Shown here piece by piece: positions 1 to 10,831 of a stretch of DNA of 64,000 nt. The translations under genes were made by a program, and so were the position numbers. The notes under the pieces were generated by a model, which was not told the origin of the DNA, searched no databases, and worked only from the letters and a program-made list of their open reading frames with translations. Position 1 is the first letter of the stretch. Every line of letters begins with the position of its first letter. Origin of the DNA: Vreelandella olivaria (GTDB lineage Bacteria > Pseudomonadota > Gammaproteobacteria > Pseudomonadales > Halomonadaceae); NCBI GenBank assembly GCA_004295565.1, contig AP019416.1:3472001-3536000 (forward strand), in the 5' to 3' direction.

Positions 1-271
1 TGCGGTCATTAGCTTCGGTGCGCACTTCCTGTTGCGCTGATTCATCTTCCGCTTCCTGCAGACGCTGGGTATATTCCTGGGAAATAACCGCAATTTCTTG
101 AGAAGCATCGGCAAACTGCTGGAGCTGATCGTCAGAGAAATCCTGGGCAGGTGCTTGCTGGGTTGCCATAGGATCTTGTGCAGCGCCTTGCTCTTCTTGG
201 GCGTGGGCAGTAGCCGTCATCAGGCCGGTCGCGAGCAGGGCAGCGGAGAACAGAGCAGTCATACGTTGCAT
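1..271 (-). CDS. DUF4168 domain-containing secreted protein (partial, C-terminus off the window)
   Basis: Read on the minus strand from ATG at 271, this is the N-terminal part (about 90 codons) of a small exported protein. The first 25 or so residues form a Sec signal peptide with a hydrophobic core ending in TATAHAQ. A Gln/Ala/Glu-rich linker follows, then the segment FSDDQLQQFADASQEI that is typical of DUF4168 proteins, whose function is unknown. A GAGG ribosome site lies about 9 nt upstream. The gene continues past the left edge, so its length and neighbours cannot be judged. The family call rests on this motif only. Confidence 0.7.
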   Translation of the reverse strand, partial: MQRMTALFSAALLATGLMTATAHAQEEQGAAQDPMATQQAPAQDFSDDQLQQFADASQEIAVISQEYTQRLQEAEDESAQQEVRTEANDR

Positions 272-415
272 AAAAGAAACCTCAGTATTGCGTTGTGTAT
301 GTGCCCACTGTGACGCGCCGTATTCAACCAGGTTCAATTTTTTATGTAAAAGCTAGTAACAAAAAGAACAGAATGTATCAAAAAATCGAATTACGCACGC
401 CACTACGGAAAGCAC

Positions 416-1329
416 ATGCATAGCAAATTCAACAGCTTACGTCACAAAAACCTATCCTCGGCAGGGCTTGCCGCCATGCCAGCACTTTTTGTGCTGCTGT
501 GGAGTACCGGCTTTATCGGCGCCAAGTTCGGGCTGCCGTATGCAGAACCCTTTACGTTCCTGTTTATTCGCTTTGTACTCACGCTACTGCTGCTGATTCC
601 ACTGGTAGTAGTGATGCGAATACCCTGGCCATCATCACCCAGGTTATGGACACATATCGCAATATCGGGTTTTCTAGTTCATGGCGCCTACTTGGGGGTG
701 TCTTTTATGGCATTTACCTGGGTATGCCCGCCGGTTTAGCAGCGCTACTGGTCGGGCTTCAGCCGCTCCTGACCGCCGCTTTCGCCGGGCCACTGTTAGG
801 CGAGCAGCTCTCTTGGCGTCAATGGTTAGGGCTAGGACTGGGCCTAATAGGTATCAGTTTGGTACTGGGTAGTAAGCTTGAGGTGGGTGAGTCGCTGTTT
901 GACGGTTTCGGCATTAGCGCTCTGCTATGTGTCACCGCCGCCTTGATGGGGATTTCGCTGGGTACTCTCTATCAGAAGAGGTACTGCACCAGTATGCCGC
1001 TACTTTCCGGGGCAGTGATTCAGTACCTGGCGGCGGGCGCTCTGCTCGGGATAGGTGCGCTGTTATTTGAGAGCCGCCAAGTGGAGTGGAGCAGCACCTT
1101 TATCCTCACCTTGGGTTGGCTGGTGTTGATTCTCTCAATTGCCGCTATCCTGTTACTCATGGCCTTGATTAAAAAGGGGGAAGCTTCGCGTGTGGCGAGT
1201 CTTTTTTATCTTGTGCCACCGGTCACGGCGCTTCAGGCGTGGTGGCTCTTTGACGAACGCCTTCCCCTGCTAGGACTTATGGGGATGTTGGTTGCCATTA
1301 CTGGGGTGGTGATGGCGATTAGACGATGA
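416..1329 (+). CDS. EamA/DMT-family inner-membrane transporter (frame broken once)
   Basis: A drug/metabolite exporter-type protein of about 304 residues with roughly ten hydrophobic segments, organised as two EamA halves. The N-terminal half carries LLWSTGFIGAKFGLPYAEP, a typical first-helix signature of the family. The substrate cannot be inferred. The frame breaks near 693-697: adding one G to the G5 run restores YLGGVFYGIYLGMPAG and joins the two halves, so this looks like a homopolymer deletion rather than a pseudogene. The start at 416 has GGAA about 7 nt upstream. An internal ATG at 476 would also precede the first helix. Confidence 0.8.
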
Positions 1330-1334
1330 CGCGA

Positions 1335-1367
1335 TTTTTATAATTAACGCGCTTTTTATAATTAACG
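1335..1367 (+). promoter_or_regulatory. Tandem AT-rich repeat with two TATAAT boxes before the EAL gene
   Basis: The 15-base unit TTTTTATAATTAACG occurs at 1335-1349 and again at 1353-1367, an 18-bp period. Each copy contains a perfect consensus -10 hexamer (1339-1344 and 1357-1362). The EAL gene starts at 1396, so both could act as -10 elements for it. No clear -35 is seen. That the repeat is a promoter is an inference. Confidence 0.45.
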
Positions 1368-1395
1368 ATAGTTGTAGACCAGGGCTTGGATAAAC

Positions 1396-2163
1396 ATGTC
1401 AGCACAACACCACTGTGCCAGGGTGAACGGACACTGTAACCGTTGCGACTCTCCGGTACCTTTTGCATTTACGATGGCGTTTCAACCGATCGTCAATGTC
1501 AGTCAGCGACAAGTTATTTACTACGAAGCGTTAGTACGCGGCCCCAACGGTGAGTCCGCTTTTTCAATACTGGAACAGGTAACCGATGCGTTGATGTACC
1601 GTTTTGACCAGGCATGTCGCATTAAAGCGATTGAACTCGCCAGCGAACTGGGCATGCAGGAACGGCTCTCTATTAATTTTCTGCCCAATGCCGTTTATGA
1701 GCCGCAGGCCTGCATTCAAGCCACCTTGGAAACAGCCCATCGTGTTGGCTGGCCCACCGAGCGGCTCAATTTCGAGATTATCGAAACCGAGCGGGTCAAA
1801 GACCGCATTCATATGCGCACCATTATTGAGAGCTATCGCGAAATGGGCTTTACCACTTCGCTGGATGACTTTGGTAACGGTTACGCCAACCTCGATCTGT
1901 TGACCGATCTGCGACCTGATACGCTAAAAATCGATCGTGACCTGGTAATGGAGTGCGATAGCGACAAGCGCCGCCAAGCTATACTACGTAGCCTGGTGGC
2001 GCTAGCAAAAACACTGGGGACAAAGCTGATTGCTGAGGGCGTGGAAACCCGTGAGGAGTCGCGCTGCCTGCTGACGCTGGGCATTCCCATGCAACAAGGC
2101 TATTACTTCTCCCATCCCAACTTAGAAGCACTGGCGGAGATTGATGACGCTAAATATGACTAA
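1396..2163 (+). CDS. Stand-alone EAL-domain cyclic-di-GMP phosphodiesterase
   Basis: A 255-residue protein that is almost entirely one EAL domain, which hydrolyses cyclic-di-GMP to pGpG in the cytoplasm. The expected active-site motifs are present: EALVRG at about residue 45, NFLPNA (metal-binding Asn), FEIIETE, LDDFGNG, LKIDRDLV (Lys) and AEGVE. It should therefore be catalytically competent. The short N-terminus has two Cys pairs (HCxxVNGHCNRC), which could bind metal or act as a redox sensor, but this is speculative. There is no membrane segment or linked sensor domain. The frame is intact. It converges with mtgA, 15 bp downstream. Confidence 0.88.
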   Translation: MSAQHHCARVNGHCNRCDSPVPFAFTMAFQPIVNVSQRQVIYYEALVRGPNGESAFSILEQVTDALMYRFDQACRIKAIELASELGMQERLSINFLPNAVYEPQACIQATLETAHRVGWPTERLNFEIIETERVKDRIHMRTIIESYREMGFTTSLDDFGNGYANLDLLTDLRPDTLKIDRDLVMECDSDKRRQAILRSLVALAKTLGTKLIAEGVETREESRCLLTLGIPMQQGYYFSHPNLEALAEIDDAKYD

Positions 2164-2178
2164 CGGGACTAAAAACAG

Positions 2179-2892
2179 CTATAGATGCTGCAAGTAATCC
2201 GCCCCACCTAAGTTACGCATCTGCTGGCGAATCCACTGGCTTCGCCGCTCAACCTGGGCATCAGGGCGTGCGGCGCTGCGTGTCAGCGGGCTGGGCAAAA
2301 TAGCCGCGAGAAGACTTGCTTGGCGCTCAGTTAACGAATTAGAAGAGACGCCGAAATAGTGCTGAGCAGCGGCCTCTAGGCCAAATACACCGCGATCCCA
2401 CTCGGCGACGTTGAGATAGACCTCCAAAATACGCTGCTTGCTCCAAAGTATTTCTATCAGCAGCGTAAACCACGCTTCTAACCCTTTACGCGTCCAGCTG
2501 CGACCGATTATGAAAAACGTTTTTCGCCGTCTGCTGGCTCAAGGTACTGGCACCACGCAGTCGCCCCCATCTTGGCTGGCCTGCAACGCGCGACGCAGTT
2601 CGACAAGGTCAAACCCCTGGTGATGGGGAAAGCGCTGATCCTCTGCCGCAATCACCGCTAACTTGGCATTAGTAGAGAGCGAATCCCATCCCCGCCACTC
2701 GCGCTGTATGCGAATCGGATTGCTGTGGATCCAGCTCTCTATTTTGCGCTCGACCATCACCATCGACCCCGGTGGAGGAACGACCCGAAACAGCAGTACC
2801 AGCGCGACTGACAGCAGTACAAACGCTAAAACGCCGCGCCAAACAATCCGCCATAGCAGACGCATAAAACGACGCAGCGAGCGATTGAGCAT
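2179..2892 (-). CDS. mtgA: Monofunctional biosynthetic peptidoglycan glycosyltransferase (frame broken)
   Basis: A GT51-family enzyme that polymerises lipid II into glycan strands at the outer face of the inner membrane. One N-terminal membrane helix (about residues 12-36) precedes the catalytic motif AAEDQRFPHHQGFD with its Glu. Further on, the restored reading gives GASTLSQQTAKNVF, RSWTRKGLEAW and VYLNVAEWDRGVFG, all hallmarks of MtgA. Two indels break the frame: one base missing from the C5 run at 2564-2568 and about two bases missing from the T run near 2520. Length (about 238 residues) is normal. The start lies 10 bp downstream of the fghA stop on the same strand, so the two may be cotranscribed. 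Confidence 0.9.
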
Positions 2893-2902
2893 CCCGTTAT
2901 CC

Positions 2903-3757
2903 TTAACGCTTCATGAGGTGGTCTGCATGATAGCGCAGATGATCCTCAATGAACGAGGCTATAAAGAAGTAACTGTGATCGTAGCCCGGCTGACGGCGCA
3001 GCGTTAACGGGTGATCGTGCTCTTCGCAAACGGCTTCTAAACGCTCTGGCTGAAGCTGCTCCTCCAGGAATTGATCCGCTTCACCTTGGTCGATAAACAG
3101 ACGTTGGCGTGAAGCGCCGTTGGCCACCAGTTCACAAGCATCATACTGGCGCCAGCGAGCCTGATCATCCCCCAGGTAGGCGTTAAACGCCTGCTGCCCC
3201 CAAGGACAGTTCATCGGATTGACCACTGGTGAGAAAGCCGACACGGAACGGAAACGCCCTGGGTGACGTAGCGCCAGAATCAACGCCCCGTGCCCCCCCA
3301 TTGAGTGCCCGCTAATCGATTCACGCCCATTGACCGGGAAGTGCTGACGCACCACGGAAGGCAGTTCCTCAATCACATAGTCATACATGCGATAGTGAGA
3401 CTTCCAGGGAGACTCGGTGGCATTGACGTAAAAACCGGCGCCAGAGCCTAAATCATAGCTTTCATGCTCCCCGGGCAAGTCGGTACCCCGTGGGCTGGTA
3501 TCAGGGCACACAATCGCCACGCCCAGCTCAGCGGCAATACGGTGAGCGCCCGCTTTCTGCATGAAATTTTCGTCATTACAGGTCAGCCCCGAAAGCCACC
3601 AAAGCAGCGGCACGCGCTCGTTTTCCGCCTGGGGCGGCAAGTAAACGGCAAAGATCATGTCGCAATCCAGCGCACGGGAGTAGTGGCGGTAGCGCTTATG
3701 CCAGCCACCGAAACTACGGTTGGCAGACACCAGTTCTAAAGTTTCACTCATGCTCAT
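2903..3757 (-). CDS. fghA: S-formylglutathione hydrolase
   Basis: A 284-residue alpha/beta-hydrolase (esterase D family) that hydrolyses S-formylglutathione to formate and glutathione, the second step of glutathione-dependent formaldehyde oxidation. The nucleophile elbow GHSMGGHGA is at about residue 148. The late Asp (DQGEADQFL) and His (GYDHSYFF) complete the triad. The frame is intact. The start at 3757 has AAAGGA upstream, and ATG at 3751 is an alternative. The first enzyme of the pathway, adhC, lies 315 bp upstream on the same strand, separated by a structured repeat. Confidence 0.93.
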   Translation of the reverse strand: MSMSETLELVSANRSFGGWHKRYRHYSRALDCDMIFAVYLPPQAENERVPLLWWLSGLTCNDENFMQKAGAHRIAAELGVAIVCPDTSPRGTDLPGEHESYDLGSGAGFYVNATESPWKSHYRMYDYVIEELPSVVRQHFPVNGRESISGHSMGGHGALILALRHPGRFRSVSAFSPVVNPMNCPWGQQAFNAYLGDDQARWRQYDACELVANGASRQRLFIDQGEADQFLEEQLQPERLEAVCEEHDHPLTLRRQPGYDHSYFFIASFIEDHLRYHADHLMKR

Positions 3758-3780
3758 GGGCAGGTTCCTTTAAATGCAGC

Positions 3781-3809
3781 AAACGCGGCAGGTCTACCCT
3801 ACCGCGTTT
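3781..3809 (-). promoter_or_regulatory. Inverted repeat upstream of fghA
   Basis: AAACGCGG at 3781-3788 pairs perfectly with CCGCGTTT at 3802-3809 around a 13-nt loop, about 25 bp upstream of the fghA start. It has no T tract on the minus strand, so it is unlikely to be a terminator. It could be an operator or a 5'-UTR hairpin. No regulator can be assigned. Confidence 0.3.
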
Positions 3810-3846
3810 TAGCGTTTCAAACGTGCTCTCTATACTACTTAATAAT

Positions 3847-5182
<1,336 letters not shown>

Positions 5183-5223
5183 TTTGGCTCCTAAATGTAC
5201 ATTACTTCAGAAAAACTAAGACG

Positions 5224-6213
5224 TTACTTATCAGTGGTTACCGGGCCGAATTCAATCGGCAACCAGCGATAGCCTTGGTCATCTTTGGTGATATGACCAA
5301 TACCAGGAAATGGCATATGGGCACCAGCCACCCAGTGCTTATCTTCAACCGCGCTTTCGAGCACTTCTTCTCGAGTGCGAATGGCTTGCTCGGGGTCTGA
5401 GTCAAACTCAATGGCCACAGTAGGGTCGGCAAATTGAACGCCGTAACTGTGCACCACATCACCCCATACCAGCATGGCGTCATCATCGCTGTTGAGCATA
5501 AAGCTTGAGTGCCCGGCGGTGTGGCCATGGGTATCTTGGGCAACGATTCCCATTAGCACTTCATCACCTGCCGTGAAGGGATTGAAACGACCAGCCTCCT
5601 GATAAGGCGCTACCGCCTCTTGGGCCATGGTAAAGAAGGCCTGGGCAGACTCAGGGGCCGCTGCTGCACGCTCCTCATCCAGCCAAAAGTCAGCATCTGC
5701 CTGGCTGGCACGCAATTCCGCATTGGGGTAGACCGCTTCGCCATTCTCATCGGCCAAACCGCAAACGTGATCAGGATGCAGGTGGGTCATCAGCACCGTA
5801 TCGACATCATCTGGCGAGTAGCCAGATGCACGCAGGTTGCTCTCTACCTGGCCCAAAGAGGGGCCAAAGCAGGCGGCAGAACCGGCATCAACTAGCACGA
5901 GGTTCTCGCCAGTGTGAATAAGAAAAGCGTTTACCGCGGTTTGCATACCACTCTCTGCATCAATGAATAACGCATCCAGGTGGCGGAGAATCTCTTCTTG
6001 CTCCATGCCTTTTAGCAAGGAGGTATCAATAGCCGTATGACCATCGTATAGAGCGGTTACCTCATACTCCCCGACCATCATACGAAACCAGCCCGGCGCT
6101 TGTTCTTGCTGCTGAGTGGGTAGCTCTGCTTGGGCAGTCACTGCCCAGCCAGCACTCACGGCCACTGCCAAGGCGCCACGCGACCATTGAGATACGGATA
6201 TAGACATAAGCAA
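5224..6213 (-). CDS. Exported metallo-beta-lactamase-fold hydrolase
   Basis: A 329-residue MBL-fold protein with an N-terminal signal peptide (cleavage near TAQAEL), so probably periplasmic. Metal ligands are clear: HLHPDH at about residue 143, HTAGH at about 230, the bridging Asp in WGDVVH and the last His in GAHMPFPG. The order matches the AHL-lactonase/glyoxalase II-like group of the superfamily, but the substrate cannot be assigned. The frame is intact. It is divergently transcribed from a LysR-type regulator that starts 125 bp away, which suggests control by that regulator. Confidence 0.85.
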   Translation of the reverse strand: MLMSISVSQWSRGALAVAVSAGWAVTAQAELPTQQQEQAPGWFRMMVGEYEVTALYDGHTAIDTSLLKGMEQEEILRHLDALFIDAESGMQTAVNAFLIHTGENLVLVDAGSAACFGPSLGQVESNLRASGYSPDDVDTVLMTHLHPDHVCGLADENGEAVYPNAELRASQADADFWLDEERAAAAPESAQAFFTMAQEAVAPYQEAGRFNPFTAGDEVLMGIVAQDTHGHTAGHSSFMLNSDDDAMLVWGDVVHSYGVQFADPTVAIEFDSDPEQAIRTREEVLESAVEDKHWVAGAHMPFPGIGHITKDDQGYRWLPIEFGPVTTDK

Positions 6214-6292
6214 AAGGCTCCATTGTTAAGCTACCGATGATAGCAGTGTAGGCCAGCTAGGCGCCCTTGATAAACCGGGATACACTCACAAG

Positions 6293-6314
6293 ATTATTGC
6301 CACACAGCAACAAT
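6293..6314. promoter_or_regulatory. Candidate LysR operator between the MBL hydrolase and its regulator
   Basis: ATTATTGC at 6293-6300 and GCAACAAT at 6307-6314 form an inverted repeat with one mismatch around CACACA. It lies 24 bp before the lysR-family start and about 80 bp before the divergent hydrolase. Size, symmetry and position suit a LysR-type binding site of T-N11-A shape. Function is inferred. Confidence 0.45.
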
Positions 6315-6337
6315 CGCTATTGACCCAGGGAGTTAGC

Positions 6338-7234
6338 ATGCAGCACTGGAGCCGTATTGAAGCCTTTGTCGAGGTGGTGCGTTTAGGCACCTTCTCTGCT
6401 GCGGCCCGTCATCTGAAGGTATCAACCTCCCATATCAGCCGTCTGGTTAGTCAGCTCGAAAACCAGTTAGGGGTACAACTGCTCTACCGCACCACCCGCC
6501 AGATCCGCTTAACCGATGCAGGCACTACCTACGTGGAGCACTGCCGCCATCTATTTGATGGTCTGCGGGATGCCGAGCAGGCACTTAGTGAACTTCAGGA
6601 TAAGCCCAATGGGCTGCTTAAACTGACCTCCGCCACCACCTTCGGTGAGCGCTTTATCGCCCCACTGGTTAATGATTTTCAGTGTTTACATCCACAGTTG
6701 GACATCCACCTGCATTTCACTAACCGGCCGGTAGAGCTGATTGAGGAGGGCTACGACATTGCCATTCGGATGGGAGTGTTGAAGGATTCCAGCCTTATCG
6801 CCAAGCGACTTTGCGACCGCCGCGAGTATATCGTCGGTTCACAAAGCTACTTTCGCCAAGCGCCACGCCCGCACACGCTGGGCGAGCTTAACCAGCATCG
6901 TTGTCTTATCGGTTCACGGCCTAACTGGTTGTTTGAAGTGAACGGTCAGCGTCGTGAAGTGCGCGTAGAAGGTCGCTGGAGCGCCAATTCAGGCCCGGCT
7001 TTATTAGATGCCGCACTTAAAGGACTGGGGCTTGCACAACTGCCCGACTATTATGTTGGCCCCTACTTGGCCAGCGGTGAACTGGTGGCCGTGCTTGAGC
7101 CCTTTCGACACCACGACACTGCTGTCTGGGCGGTCTACCCTCGACACCGCCATCTGTCGCCCAAAATACGCCAGCTGGTCGACTACTTGGCTGCCAACAT
7201 TGACAGCTTATTGCCTAATAACCCGCTGGCTTAA
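6338..7234 (+). CDS. LysR-family transcriptional regulator
   Basis: A 298-residue LysR-type regulator. The winged helix-turn-helix occupies residues 1-60 (RIEAFVEVVRLGTFSAAARH, then STSHISRLVSQLENQLG). The remainder is a periplasmic-binding-protein-like effector domain. I choose ATG at 6338 because GGGAG lies 5-6 nt upstream and it gives the standard N-terminus; a TTG at 6320 in the same frame is less likely. The protein is intact. It is divergent from the exported MBL-fold hydrolase, its most likely target. The inducer is unknown. Confidence 0.9.
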   Translation: MQHWSRIEAFVEVVRLGTFSAAARHLKVSTSHISRLVSQLENQLGVQLLYRTTRQIRLTDAGTTYVEHCRHLFDGLRDAEQALSELQDKPNGLLKLTSATTFGERFIAPLVNDFQCLHPQLDIHLHFTNRPVELIEEGYDIAIRMGVLKDSSLIAKRLCDRREYIVGSQSYFRQAPRPHTLGELNQHRCLIGSRPNWLFEVNGQRREVRVEGRWSANSGPALLDAALKGLGLAQLPDYYVGPYLASGELVAVLEPFRHHDTAVWAVYPRHRHLSPKIRQLVDYLAANIDSLLPNNPLA

Positions 7235-7245
7235 CACTTGAAGAG

Positions 7246-8610
7246 CTAGCACTCGATGGCATTGACAGCGAGCCCGCCCTTGGAGGTCTCTTTGTATTTA
7301 TCCTGCATATCACGGCCGGTGTCGCGCATGGTACGAATCACTTTATCCAGTGATATAAAGTGTTCGCCATCACCGTGCAGTGCCATTCGTGCCGCGTTGA
7401 TCGCTTTGACGGAGGCGATCGCATTACGCTCGATGCAGGGCACTTGTACAAGCCCACCCACCGGATCACAGGTCAAACCCAGGTTATGCTCCAAGCCAAT
7501 CTCGGCGGCGTTCTCCACCTGGCCCGGTGTTCCGCCCAGTACCTCAGCAAGCCCTGCGGCCGCCATGGCACAGGCGGAGCCCACTTCCCCCCGACAACCT
7601 ACTTCCGCACCGGAAATAGAGGCGTTCTTTTGCATAGGATACCCACAGCCCCGGCGGTAAGCAGAAAATCCACCACATCGGCCTCGCTGGCGTCGGGCTC
7701 AAACTTCAAGTAGTACGCCAATACAGCGGGCACAATACCCGCCGCGCCATTGGTCGGGGCGGTGACCATGCGCCGCCCGGCAGCGTTCTCTTCATTCACC
7801 GCCAGGGCAAAGACATTGACCCAATCCATCACGGTAAAACTCGACACGATCAGGCGCTGATTGGCCGGTGGATTAAGTAGCTGTTGATGGAGCAGCTGCA
7901 CGGCGGCGCACATTCAAACCACCGGGCAAATGGCCAGTCGCACGCAGACCATTCTCGATGCTGTCGCTCATGGCGTGCCAAATAGTCAGCAGCTCTTCAC
8001 GTATGGCTGATTCGCTACGCCAGGCTTTTTTCATTTTCCAGCATCAACTGACTAATGCGCAGTTGATGCTGCTGGCATAGCGCGAGCAGCTCGGCAGCCG
8101 TATTGAAGGGATACGTCAGTTCAGTAGCGTCTTCACCCACCTCGCCTTGATCTGCCTTAGCCTGATCGACATAGAAACCGCCCCGAGGGAGTAAAACGTA
8201 TTGGTCGCTATCAGCTCATCATCACAATAGGCACTCAGCACCATGGCATTGGGATGAAACGGCAGGCAGGTCTCATCCCACTCCACGTCGTTACGCGCGT
8301 CGAAAGCGATTGACTGGCCATTGGCAAGCACCAGCGGCTCGCCCTCTTCAAGCTGCTTTAACCGCGCGACAATCGTGTCCGGATCGACGCTTTCAGGCGC
8401 TTCGCCCATTAGCCCCATGATCACCGCCTGGTCGGTACCATGCCCCACCCCAGTGGCGGCAAGCGAACCATGCAGCCTCACCACCAACCGGGTAACGCGG
8501 GTATCGCCAAGTGCCAAAGCAAAGTCGCGGGCGGCTCGCATTGGCCCCACCGTGTGGGAGCTAGAGGGCCCAATACCAATTCGGAAAAGATCAAACACAC
8601 TAATAGCCAT
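7246..8610 (-). CDS. sdaA: L-serine ammonia-lyase (iron-sulfur dependent), broken by four indels
   Basis: A single-chain L-serine dehydratase that converts serine to pyruvate and ammonia. The span equals about 454 residues, the normal length. The N-terminal domain carries [16 protein letters not shown]. The C-terminal domain carries [12 protein letters not shown] and [19 protein letters not shown], whose Cys residues hold the 4Fe-4S cluster. Indels are near 8193 (G missing), 8026 (A extra), 7905 and 7632 (A missing). Correcting them gives one continuous protein. As all but one fall in homopolymers I treat this as an intact gene with sequencing errors. It borders the AT-rich block to its right. 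Confidence 0.9.
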
Positions 8611-9458
8611 CTGTATCCAGCCTCACAACGCTGTTATTACCTGAGGTATGTTGCCTGTGATGGTTTCACAGTTCGCTGGTCGAGCAAAACATCAGCAAGC
8701 TATAACGTTTTAAAGACCTATTCTGTAGCCCTCACTTGAGGCTATTTTCACGATACTATCACCAGCCTTAATATTACGCTTTACGAGATGTACCAAGCCA
8801 GCTGCTTTCGACGCTGGATTACAGCAGCCCTAACGACTACGGATCAGCGATGGTAGTTGAGCTGGAAAAAGCGGCTTAACTGGGTTGTCACAATTGCTTG
8901 AGCGCTCCATAACACCTAAGGTGCAAACTCAGCGGCTTGGCCACTGCAATGCGTTACTAGACTATGCGTGCTCCCTGAATTAACTCTCACTCAAGTGAGC
9001 TCACTATCTTTTGAGAATACTTCCCTTGATGAGCTCTGTAGCTTTGCTATATGGCGTATTATTTCTAACTGCACGTTCCATGTCGGCAAATCAACTCCAT
9101 GTTTTTGAAGCTCGATTATGCCTGACTGCGGCAACATAAGGGCGAGCGCATCTATCATAATGACGGGCACGATGATGGTCTTCTCGTGCTTTTCACCGAT
9201 ATTTCTGTATCTTTATCATTTTCATATCGTTTCATATGTAAAAAAACAACGTAGCGTAGAAGAGAGGGAGAGTTTCAAGACGACCCTGTAATGCTTTCAT
9301 TAACCAGTTAATCCAATAACCCCATGACATTTTCAAATATAGGTTTATTTACAATAGCCCTTGTAAGGTAGCTGAGCAATGATATATCGGCTGTTGACTG
9401 CATGAAATGTTTCTATAGAGCGCTATTTACTAGATTTTATCCGAGGCAGAGCTTCCAA
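8611..9458. other. AT-rich, gene-poor 850-bp gap at the left edge of the accessory block
   Basis: No convincing gene fills this stretch. It holds a hairpin at 8726-8743 (TAGCC pairs with GGCTA) followed by TTTT on the plus strand, and an unassigned short ORF at 8991-9158. A plus-strand open stretch at about 8778-8879 encodes a tail ending DYGSAMVVELEKAA, but it has no start. Base composition is clearly more AT-rich than sdaA to the left. This fits a decayed junction where foreign DNA joined the backbone. Confidence 0.5.
8991..9158 (-). CDS. Unrecognised short ORF (55 residues)
   Basis: Minus-strand ORF from ATG 9158 to TGA 8991. It begins MIDALALMLPQSGIIELQ and continues with TWNVQLEIIRHIAKLQ, an amphipathic, protein-like composition. 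The open frame extends some 20 codons upstream without a start (to about 9218), so it could be the tail of a decayed longer gene. I recognise no family. No convincing ribosome site precedes it. It may be non-coding. Confidence 0.25.
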   Translation of the reverse strand: MIDALALMLPQSGIIELQKHGVDLPTWNVQLEIIRHIAKLQSSSREVFSKDSELT

Positions 9459-10831
9459 TTAATCGGAAGGGGTCACAGTTAACTGAAAAAGTAAGCCAGG
9501 CTGCATTCTTTGGGCAGAAATCGTCCAACCATGAACATGTGCTATTTCCTGACATATAGACAAACCTAATCCTGCTCCAATATCTCGCCGGTGATCTCCG
9601 CGCCAAAAACGAGTAAATAAGAGTGGTAACTGGCTTTCGTCAATGCCACTCCCCAATCTCTCACCTGAATTTTATTCGAATAAATGACTATAAGAATAGA
9701 CGTATCTGCAGGCGCATGTTGTATAGAGTTTTCTAATAAATTTTTCAACAGGGTAAATAGCGCGCCTCTGTCAGCTCGCCACTGGCTTCCGTTGCTATAA
9801 TCTTTTACAACAAAGTTAACTTTTTCAGATTCAGCCATTCTTTGCAAATAATATATCGCCTCATCAACTACATATCTTATATCGACAACAATAAAATTAT
9901 AGTTATTAAACTCACTTGTCTCAGCCAACAAAAGCAGCTGCTGAACCTGGCGAGACATGTAATTAGCGTCATTAAGCAACCAGTTACGCTCTTCTGTTTC
10001 TTCCATTAACTCCAGCTGTGTGCGAATTAGTGTCAGCGGTGTCTTCAATTCATGAGCTGCTGTGGAAAGAAATTCTTGTTGTGTACGGTAGCCATGCTCA
10101 AGCCTTTCAAGCGTATGGTTAAAACTGATTACTAAAGGAGCAATTTCTGTCGGCAAATTGTCATTTTCAAGCCGAGCCTGTAAAAATTTTGGAGAAATTA
10201 ATGCAGCCGACTCAGATAGTTTACGTAGCGGTTTAAGTGTATGCCGAACAATAAAATGGGCACAGAAAAAAAAGACCAAAAGCAGAACCAATGAAAATAT
10301 TATCACCCCGCTCCTTACAAAGCGAAAACCAAATGTATCATGAGAAAAAAACATAAACCGTCGACTTACAGCAAGTTGAACAAACCAGCTTTGCCCGTCG
10401 TTTTCTGCCTTTGCGGTGGCAGCATCCATTAAGACACCATCATGTTCAAACTTAAAATATCCCGTAGTTACTGGGTGAACAATATCAACGGAAGACCAAA
10501 ATGCAGCGCCTGCTGCAGAATACAATACCACTTTTCCCGATTGATCAATAACTCTGTAAGCAGCTTCCTGTACTAAACTTTCAAACAGCCAGGGATATTC
10601 CAGCTCAAGTCCCATTTTTTCCGGGATGCCCTCTTTATTGTATAGTATCTCTTGAGCAAAGTTCTTAGCAAAGTCATTCACATCAGTTTCTGAAAAAATA
10701 CTATTCTTGAAAAAATATACAGCATCCAGAACAAAAACAATGAGACTAATACTCAGTACCATGCTAATAAAAAAGGCCAATAATGTTTTAACGCTGATAC
10801 TATTTAGCTGCTTTTCTATCCTGAAGCGCAT
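9459..10831 (-). CDS. Two-component sensor histidine kinase (frame broken once)
   Basis: A membrane sensor kinase of about 457 residues. Layout: transmembrane helix 1 at about 16-40, a periplasmic sensor of some 130 residues, helix 2 at about 175-197, a HAMP-like linker, HisKA with the phospho-acceptor in FLSTAAHELKTPLTLI (about residue 260), and an HATPase domain with LLKNLLENSIQHAP. The frame breaks at 9651-9654: adding one G restores the G1 box RDWGSGIDESQLP and then GAGLGLSI. It overlaps the response regulator gene by 32 bp. The periplasmic domain lacks an obvious acidic Fe-binding motif of the PmrB type. Its proximity to eptA suggests sensing of envelope damage or cationic peptides (inference). 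Confidence 0.85.

Noticed and set aside
3781-3809. Hairpin upstream of fghA as a terminator of adhC
   Set aside because: No T tract follows on the minus strand and it lies close to the fghA start; a regulatory or leader role is more plausible.
7246-8610. sdaA as a pseudogene with multiple stops
   Set aside because: Three of the four indels are homopolymer slips of the same type seen in essential genes, and the repaired length and all cluster ligands are normal.
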